From: Candidatus Woesearchaeota archaeon
Lineage (GTDB): Archaea; Nanobdellota; Nanobdellia; Woesearchaeales; WJIZ01
DNA: 17,482 bases
Reading direction: 5' to 3'
Assembly (NCBI GenBank): GCA_018303575.1
Contig: JAGVXW010000003.1
Location: 1 to 17,482 of the forward strand
Below, one piece after another: positions 13,473-17,482 of the stretch. Position numbers and translations under genes: made by a program. Positions within the stretch are counted from its first letter, which is position 1; the number at the start of each line of letters is the position of its first letter. Below the pieces are notes generated by a model, which saw only the letters and a list, made by a program, of their open reading frames with translations, was not told the origin of the DNA and did not search any database.

Positions 13473-13953
13473 ATGGGCACTGGGAGCAGCTTTGCTCCTG
13501 TCGGGATGTGCGACATCGTGGGTTGAAAAAGTCCCAACAACGACCTATCTTCATGGTACAATACCTTATGCCAGTCCTGTGGGGGACTTAACAGACCTTG
13601 AGGCGGCAGCAGAGCATAATCAGCGATGGAAGCCGATGGCTGAAGCACTTTCAACAAACAATGGCTACAATTTGGAAAAGTCAGTGCAGGAACTCCAGAA
13701 CCGCTATCCAGGAATGGATGTTAGTGGCTTCTCCTACACCCGCGAGGAGCGACAAAATAGTTATCGCGTCACCGAGCGCCTCAGCTACAACCCGGCAGAC
13801 TATGTCCGGGGTGGGGTCACTGCGCTTTTCAACCTCTCCGCCACAATCCTCCATCCGGCTATGATGCTCATCAGAGGGCCTCACAACGTCGGAAAAGCCC
13901 CGCCCATCTTCAAGGAGATGAAGGAGTTCATCTACGTCACCAAGTGCGAATAA
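13456..13953 (+). CDS. Small predicted lipoprotein
   Basis: The 165-residue product has a short basic N-terminus, a hydrophobic stretch (WALGAALLL) and the lipobox LSGC with Cys18, then a soluble exported domain. The rest (YNPADYVRGG and FNLSATILHPAMMLIRGP among others) is not a family I recognise; the stretch FNLSATILHPAMMLI is moderately hydrophobic and could associate with the membrane. Its start lies 17 bp inside the preceding gene, with a GGGG-containing purine-rich site upstream, so it is co-transcribed. Its G+C content matches the chromosome rather than the ubiquitin-like cassette. It may therefore be the last gene of the operon or a host gene captured by read-through. Confidence 0.65.
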   Translation: MNSSNRWALGAALLLSGCATSWVEKVPTTTYLHGTIPYASPVGDLTDLEAAAEHNQRWKPMAEALSTNNGYNLEKSVQELQNRYPGMDVSGFSYTREERQNSYRVTERLSYNPADYVRGGVTALFNLSATILHPAMMLIRGPHNVGKAPPIFKEMKEFIYVTKCE

Positions 13954-13992
13954 ACTGTAGGCTGAAGCCGCAACCGCCATCATTCACAACCC

Positions 13993-13999
13993 TTAAATA
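13993..13999 (+). promoter_or_regulatory. Box A of the oligosaccharyltransferase gene
   Basis: TTAAATA ends 23 bp before the ATG at 14022, giving a leaderless start. No Shine-Dalgarno sequence precedes this ATG. The element separates the gene from the operon ending at 13953. Confidence 0.6.
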
Positions 14000-14021
14000 C
14001 CTCCCATAAACCATCCAACGC

Positions 14022-16829
14022 ATGGGGGATGAGTCAACGTTAGCGCCTGCCGGGCCTTCGCAGTCTGTTGAATCTCCTTCGGTCTCCTCAACTCCACCTG
14101 AGCCCTCTTCTCCAAAGCCAAAATTCGATTATAAGACCTTCTTCAAGGACAAGTGGTGGATTCTTCTCATTCTTATCCCAATAATAGTCGCCATCGTCAT
14201 CCGCCTTGAGCCGATGAACCTCAGGCCGATTGAGCGCTCCGCCCAGAGCAATGTCGAAAGCTATTACCGCTACCAGATTGAGAATCAAGTGAGGCAGCAG
14301 AATCCCAATCTCCCGGACGCGCAGATCGCCCAGCTTGTGAACCAGCAGATTCCGAAGGAGCAGATCGCGGCCCAGGCGAAGCAGAACGCCGCGGAGATGA
14401 AGGGCCGCCTGCAATATGATTCCGGCGACAGCACCTATGCCTATATCGGCGACATCGACTCCTATTACTGGTTGCGCCAGGCAAGGAACATCGTCGAGAA
14501 AGGCGACCAGTGCGATCTGCGCAAGGACGGCCAGTGCTTCGACACCTACACAACCGCCCCGGTGCCCAGGCCGAAGGAGATTGATTATTATCCCGTCGCC
14601 ATTGTCTGGGTCTATCGTTTTCTGAAAGTTTTTCAGCCAGACTTGACCCTGATGCAGGCCTCCTTCCTCACTCCGCTCGTGTTCTCCATCATCCTCACCA
14701 TCCCGCTCTTCTTGCTCATCCGCAAACTGGCGGGCAATGTCGCTGCTGTCATCGGCACCATCCTCGTCAACGCCAACCCGCTCATTCTTTCAAGAAGCCT
14801 CGGCTCCGACAGCGACATCACCAACATTTTCTTCCAGGCTTTCTTCCTCTGGCTCGCGGTTGAATGTCTTTATGCGAAGGATGCGAAGAAGCGCTGGATC
14901 TGGGCGGCATTAGTGGGCGTCGAGCTTTCTTTATATTCCCTCTTCTGGACAGGCTGGTGGTACCTGCTCGACTTGTTCATCGCCGCGCTCGGATTCCGCC
15001 TCGCCTACGATCTCGTAAAGAAATGGCTCTCGCAAAAATCGCTCGCGGGCTGGCAGTCCCCGGCAAAGGACTTCGGCATCCTGGTCCTCGCTGTCTTCGT
15101 CCCCGTCGTGATCCTCCATGGTTTTGTCTTTTTCTCCCTCGCGGATCTCTGGGACGCGCTGTCGACGCAGCTGCTCATCTTCAAGTTCAAGGTGGCGGCA
15201 AACCCGAATCTCTGGCCAAATGTCCTTACTACAGTCGCAGAGTTCACCGGCATAAGTTTGCCGCAGGCCATCGGAAGCTTCGGCACGTTCTGGAGGCTCC
15301 CTTTCTTCCTGCTCGCCATGTTCGGGATAGTCGCGCTCATGTTTCCGACGAGAAAATTCGTGCGGAAGCATCTTATTCTCTTCATCGCCCTCGCCGTCTT
15401 CACCTATGGCCTGCACTGGTATCTCCTGAACCGCGCCAGCGTGCCCTTCATCTTCCTTCTCGTCCTGCCTCTCCTTGCGGCGCTTCCGGCTCACCTGAGA
15501 TCTGACGAGGAGTTCCATGCCGGCGCTGTGTTCCTCATGGTGGGCATCATCACGCTCGTCACATTCTTCTCTCTGAGAGGCATCCGCTTCCTCTTCCTCA
15601 TGGCGGTTCCGGTCGCGATCTTTGCTTCCATCGCCCTCGCCCGGGCTGCCGGCTTCGTCACCGGATTTCTAGACCGTAAAGGAATTCCGAAGATAGCTAC
15701 TTTGTTGCTCACTATCCTCCTCGTCGTCTGGTTCGTCGGCGCGCAGGTGAAGTCCGGATACGCTACTGCGGGGAATTATCTGCCCATGGTGACGGATGAG
15801 TGGGTGGGCACGCTCCAGGGCATCCGCGACGCGTCAAGGCCGGACGCGGTCATCAACAGCTGGTGGGATTTCGGCCACTGGTTCAAGTACTGGGCCGACA
15901 GGCGCGTGACATTAGATGGAAGCTCGCAGAACTCTCCGCAGCTGCACTGGCTCGGCAAACTGCTTCTCACTTCTGACGAGCGCCTCTCCGTCGGCATCCT
16001 GCGCATGCTGGATTGCGGCGGAAATAATGCTTTTAATGAGTTAAATAGGATATTCAACGACACCCCAAAATCCGTCGCTCTTTTGAACCAAATGATGGTC
16101 GTCAACCGGCTGGAAGCGGAAGCCATGCTCACCAAGGAAGGGCTGACGCAAGCGCAGGCGCAAGCCGTGCTCCAGTATTCCCATTGCGACGCGCCCGAGA
16201 ATTTCCTCATCACGTCGGAAGACATGGTCGGCAAGGCCGGAGTGTGGAGCCATTTCGGGAGCTGGGACTTCAACAAAGCGTACATTCAGGCCAACCTGGA
16301 CAAGCCGGAGTCCTATCTTATCGGCAATCTTTCCGACGAGGGCATGCCTGCGGAAAAGGTGAAGCAGCTCATCCGCGAGGCGCGCTCGCTCAGGACAGAA
16401 GAGGAGATCAACAGCTGGATCGCGCCCTGGCCGAACTTCATCGCTTTTTTTCAGCCCTGCCAGCAGTCCGGCAACCAAACTGTTTGCGTGCTCCAGCAGG
16501 GCAACCAGGGCCTCCCCATCACCGTGGATTTCGATAGGAAGGAAGCGTACGTTAGCGACGGCGGCAGAAAGCTTCCGGCCCTGGCGGCTTTCGTCGAAGG
16601 GGACTCCTTTACCTTGACAGGGGAAGCAACCATCAACATCGGCATCGTCGCGGTGAAGCAGGGCGATAAAGTCAGCGCGCTCTACATGTCTCCGGAGCTT
16701 GTCGGCAGCATGTTCACCCGCCTCTTCTTCTTCGACGGCGCCGGCCTCACGAGATTCCAGAAGTTCTATGACACAACTGACTTGTATGGCTCCAGAATCA
16801 TCACGTGGAAGGTCGTGTGGCCGGAGTAA
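14022..16829 (+). CDS. aglB: STT3/AglB-type dolichyl-phosphooligosaccharide-protein glycotransferase
   Basis: AglB transfers a lipid-linked glycan to Asn in N-x-S/T sequons on the outer face of the membrane. The 935-residue product has a proline/serine-rich cytoplasmic head, a first span at about 44-65 and then many spans to about 590. The first acidic catalytic motif is GDID (Asp144, Asp146), the second SDSD (Asp263, Asp265), and the signature WWDFG is at 614-618 at the start of the soluble domain (WWDYG in most homologues). Between the first span and GDID is an unusual Gln/Asn/Ala-rich insertion (about 85-130). The C-terminal soluble region of roughly 320 residues is complete. The ATG is supported by a box A 23 bp upstream. 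The gene ends three bases before the convergent toxin gene. Confidence 0.93.
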   Translation: MGDESTLAPAGPSQSVESPSVSSTPPEPSSPKPKFDYKTFFKDKWWILLILIPIIVAIVIRLEPMNLRPIERSAQSNVESYYRYQIENQVRQQNPNLPDAQIAQLVNQQIPKEQIAAQAKQNAAEMKGRLQYDSGDSTYAYIGDIDSYYWLRQARNIVEKGDQCDLRKDGQCFDTYTTAPVPRPKEIDYYPVAIVWVYRFLKVFQPDLTLMQASFLTPLVFSIILTIPLFLLIRKLAGNVAAVIGTILVNANPLILSRSLGSDSDITNIFFQAFFLWLAVECLYAKDAKKRWIWAALVGVELSLYSLFWTGWWYLLDLFIAALGFRLAYDLVKKWLSQKSLAGWQSPAKDFGILVLAVFVPVVILHGFVFFSLADLWDALSTQLLIFKFKVAANPNLWPNVLTTVAEFTGISLPQAIGSFGTFWRLPFFLLAMFGIVALMFPTRKFVRKHLILFIALAVFTYGLHWYLLNRASVPFIFLLVLPLLAALPAHLRSDEEFHAGAVFLMVGIITLVTFFSLRGIRFLFLMAVPVAIFASIALARAAGFVTGFLDRKGIPKIATLLLTILLVVWFVGAQVKSGYATAGNYLPMVTDEWVGTLQGIRDASRPDAVINSWWDFGHWFKYWADRRVTLDGSSQNSPQLHWLGKLLLTSDERLSVGILRMLDCGGNNAFNELNRIFNDTPKSVALLNQMMVVNRLEAEAMLTKEGLTQAQAQAVLQYSHCDAPENFLITSEDMVGKAGVWSHFGSWDFNKAYIQANLDKPESYLIGNLSDEGMPAEKVKQLIREARSLRTEEEINSWIAPWPNFIAFFQPCQQSGNQTVCVLQQGNQGLPITVDFDRKEAYVSDGGRKLPALAAFVEGDSFTLTGEATINIGIVAVKQGDKVSALYMSPELVGSMFTRLFFFDGAGLTRFQKFYDTTDLYGSRIITWKVVWPE

Positions 16830-16832
16830 GCA

Positions 16833-17084
16833 TCACAATTTCTTGTAAACATCTTTTCTATGCCCGATTTTCACGACATGGATTGCCTGATTTCCAGTGT
16901 CCAGAAAAAGGAGGGCACGATATTCGCCGATTCTCAGCTTCCATAGCTGCATGCCCTTCAGGCGCTCGATAAAATGCAGGGGGTCATTTTGGATGCTACT
17001 CAATTTCTTAAGTACCACATCCACAACGGTATTCGGCAATTTTCGAAGATTTCTCTTTGCAGAGTCTTGAAGAATGATATTCAT
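16833..17084 (-). CDS. RelE/ParE-superfamily toxin
   Basis: The 83-residue product is a compact RelE fold: KRNLRKLP helix, DPLHFIERLKG, then strands LWKLRIGEYRALLFL and HVVKIGHRKDVYKKL. The RIGEYR and IGHRKDVY blocks carry the basic residues that RelE-type endoribonucleases use on ribosome-bound mRNA. It follows its antitoxin with an ATGA overlap and ends three bases from the convergent aglB stop. Whether it cuts mRNA or acts like ParE on gyrase cannot be told from sequence; the IGHRKDVY ending favours the RelE-like group. Confidence 0.85.
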   Translation of the reverse strand: MNIILQDSAKRNLRKLPNTVVDVVLKKLSSIQNDPLHFIERLKGMQLWKLRIGEYRALLFLDTGNQAIHVVKIGHRKDVYKKL

Positions 17085-17311
17085 AACTTCACGCCGAACT
17101 CTTTTGCCACATCTTCAAGAGGGGTGCCTTTTCCTTCACGAACGCCCTTTAAGCCAGCAGCGATATCCCGCAGCGTCTCGTCGCTCAGCGCGCCTTCTTC
17201 TCGCTCGTCCATCAGCTTGTTGATAATTTCATCATAGCTCTCTTTGGTATAATTTTTGAAGTATTTCAGCCGCTCCACGGTGCTCTCGTTCACTTGGATT
17301 GTTGTTGCCAT
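17081..17311 (-). CDS. Ribbon-helix-helix-type antitoxin paired with the RelE-like toxin
   Basis: The 76-residue product begins with the strand-helix ATTIQVNESTVERLKYFK followed by a second helix (ESYDEIINKLMDEREE), typical of small archaeal antitoxins with a ribbon-helix-helix-like DNA-binding head. The C-terminal helical part (DIAAGLKGVREG, then LEDVAKEFGV) would wrap the toxin. It is the first gene of a two-gene operon and probably autoregulates, since its promoter region (17309-17342) contains overlapping AT-rich inverted repeats such as TATCTATATAG and CTATAGGAACTATAT. It overlaps the toxin start by four bases. Confidence 0.8.
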   Translation of the reverse strand: MATTIQVNESTVERLKYFKNYTKESYDEIINKLMDEREEGALSDETLRDIAAGLKGVREGKGTPLEDVAKEFGVKL

Positions 17312-17334
17312 ATCTATATAGTAGCTATAGGAAC

Positions 17335-17342
17335 TATATAAA
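17335..17342 (-). promoter_or_regulatory. Box A of the toxin-antitoxin operon
   Basis: On the minus strand this is TTTATATA, ending 24 bp before the antitoxin ATG (17311), so the transcript should be leaderless. Short AT-rich palindromic pieces between box A and the start could be the operator for antitoxin autoregulation. Confidence 0.6.
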
Positions 17343-17359
17343 CCTTCTGGTTACGTTGC

Positions 17360-17482
17360 TTATTCTTTTTCGAATTTCTCGCGCCAGATTTCCCCGAAGT
17401 AGAACAAAAGGATTATTAAGCTCCCATTCATAAAGAAGACCCGGGGGTAGGTGCCCCCGGGCTGTCGATACCATGCGACTGG
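17360..17482 (-). CDS. C-terminal end of a minus-strand membrane protein (partial)
   Basis: On the minus strand a frame is open from the window edge for 40 codons and ends at TAA 17360-17362. The sequence reads as protein: a Trp/Tyr/Pro-rich start (VAWYRQPGGTYPR), a hydrophobic segment (FMNGSLIILLFYFGEIW) and a charged tail (REKFEKE). This suits the last span of a polytopic membrane protein. A perfect 8-bp inverted repeat (CCCGGGGG 17440-17447 with CCCCCGGG 17454-17461) lies within it. If that is instead a terminator or repeat, the coding call would fail. Family unknown. Confidence 0.4.
   Translation of the reverse strand, partial: PVAWYRQPGGTYPRVFFMNGSLIILLFYFGEIWREKFEKE

Noticed and set aside
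14864..15505. Long frames on both strands within aglB (about 195-213 codons)
   Set aside because: They are Arg/Pro- or Glu/Asp-rich shadows of the transmembrane region of the oligosaccharyltransferase.

Overview
The window reads as a piece of an archaeal chromosome, most likely from an uncultivated lineage. At least five genes have an A/T-rich box-A (TATA) element about 23-30 bp upstream of the chosen start codon, the spacing expected for archaeal leaderless or near-leaderless transcripts. Other archaeal-looking content is a 935-residue STT3/AglB-type oligosaccharyltransferase, a membrane-anchored transglutaminase-like protein, an AbrB-type regulator and a RelE/RHH toxin-antitoxin pair. The species cannot be fixed from the sequence. 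A bacterium is not strictly excluded, because the MEP isoprenoid genes present here are typical of bacteria.

Layout. Positions 119-793 (minus) hold a transglutaminase-like membrane protein. Positions 794-1110 are a divergent promoter region with a three-way-junction fold (859-917), a UUCG hairpin (991-1012) and the dxs promoter. Positions 1111-6018 (plus) are a tightly coupled MEP operon, dxs-dxr-ispDF-ispE, in which every junction is an ATGA overlap. Positions 6002-7204 (minus) hold an AbrB-like protein and a multi-spanning membrane protein with an exported beta-rich tail. Positions 7321-7991 hold the remains of a VRR-NUC-type nuclease gene, broken by a 190-bp hairpin-rich insertion resembling a non-autonomous IS200/IS605-family element.

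Positions 8006-13953 are the main discovery candidate. Three palindromic repeats at about 30-bp spacing and a box A precede a tiny leader ORF. Next come seven tightly packed genes: two paralogous small proteins with ubiquitin-like C-termini (...Gly-Ala and ...Gly-Gly), an E2-like protein with an HPx-(7)-Ile-Cys active-site block, a single-chain E1 with two ThiF domains (degenerate then active), a JAB/JAMM peptidase, an unrecognised single-span membrane protein and a lipoprotein. This is a complete ubiquitin-like conjugation and deconjugation cassette. It resembles in content the bacterial Bil and Bub systems and the Caldiarchaeum ubiquitin cluster, but with a duplicated modifier, its own gene order and two membrane-associated partners. 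Its core is clearly A+T-richer than the flanks, and the shift back to high G+C falls inside the sixth gene (about 13040). An accessory, possibly defensive, island is the natural inference.

Positions 13993-16829 hold a leaderless aglB/STT3 gene. Positions 16833-17342 hold a minus-strand toxin-antitoxin pair with its own promoter. Positions 17360-17482 appear to be the C-terminal end of a further minus-strand membrane protein cut by the window edge.
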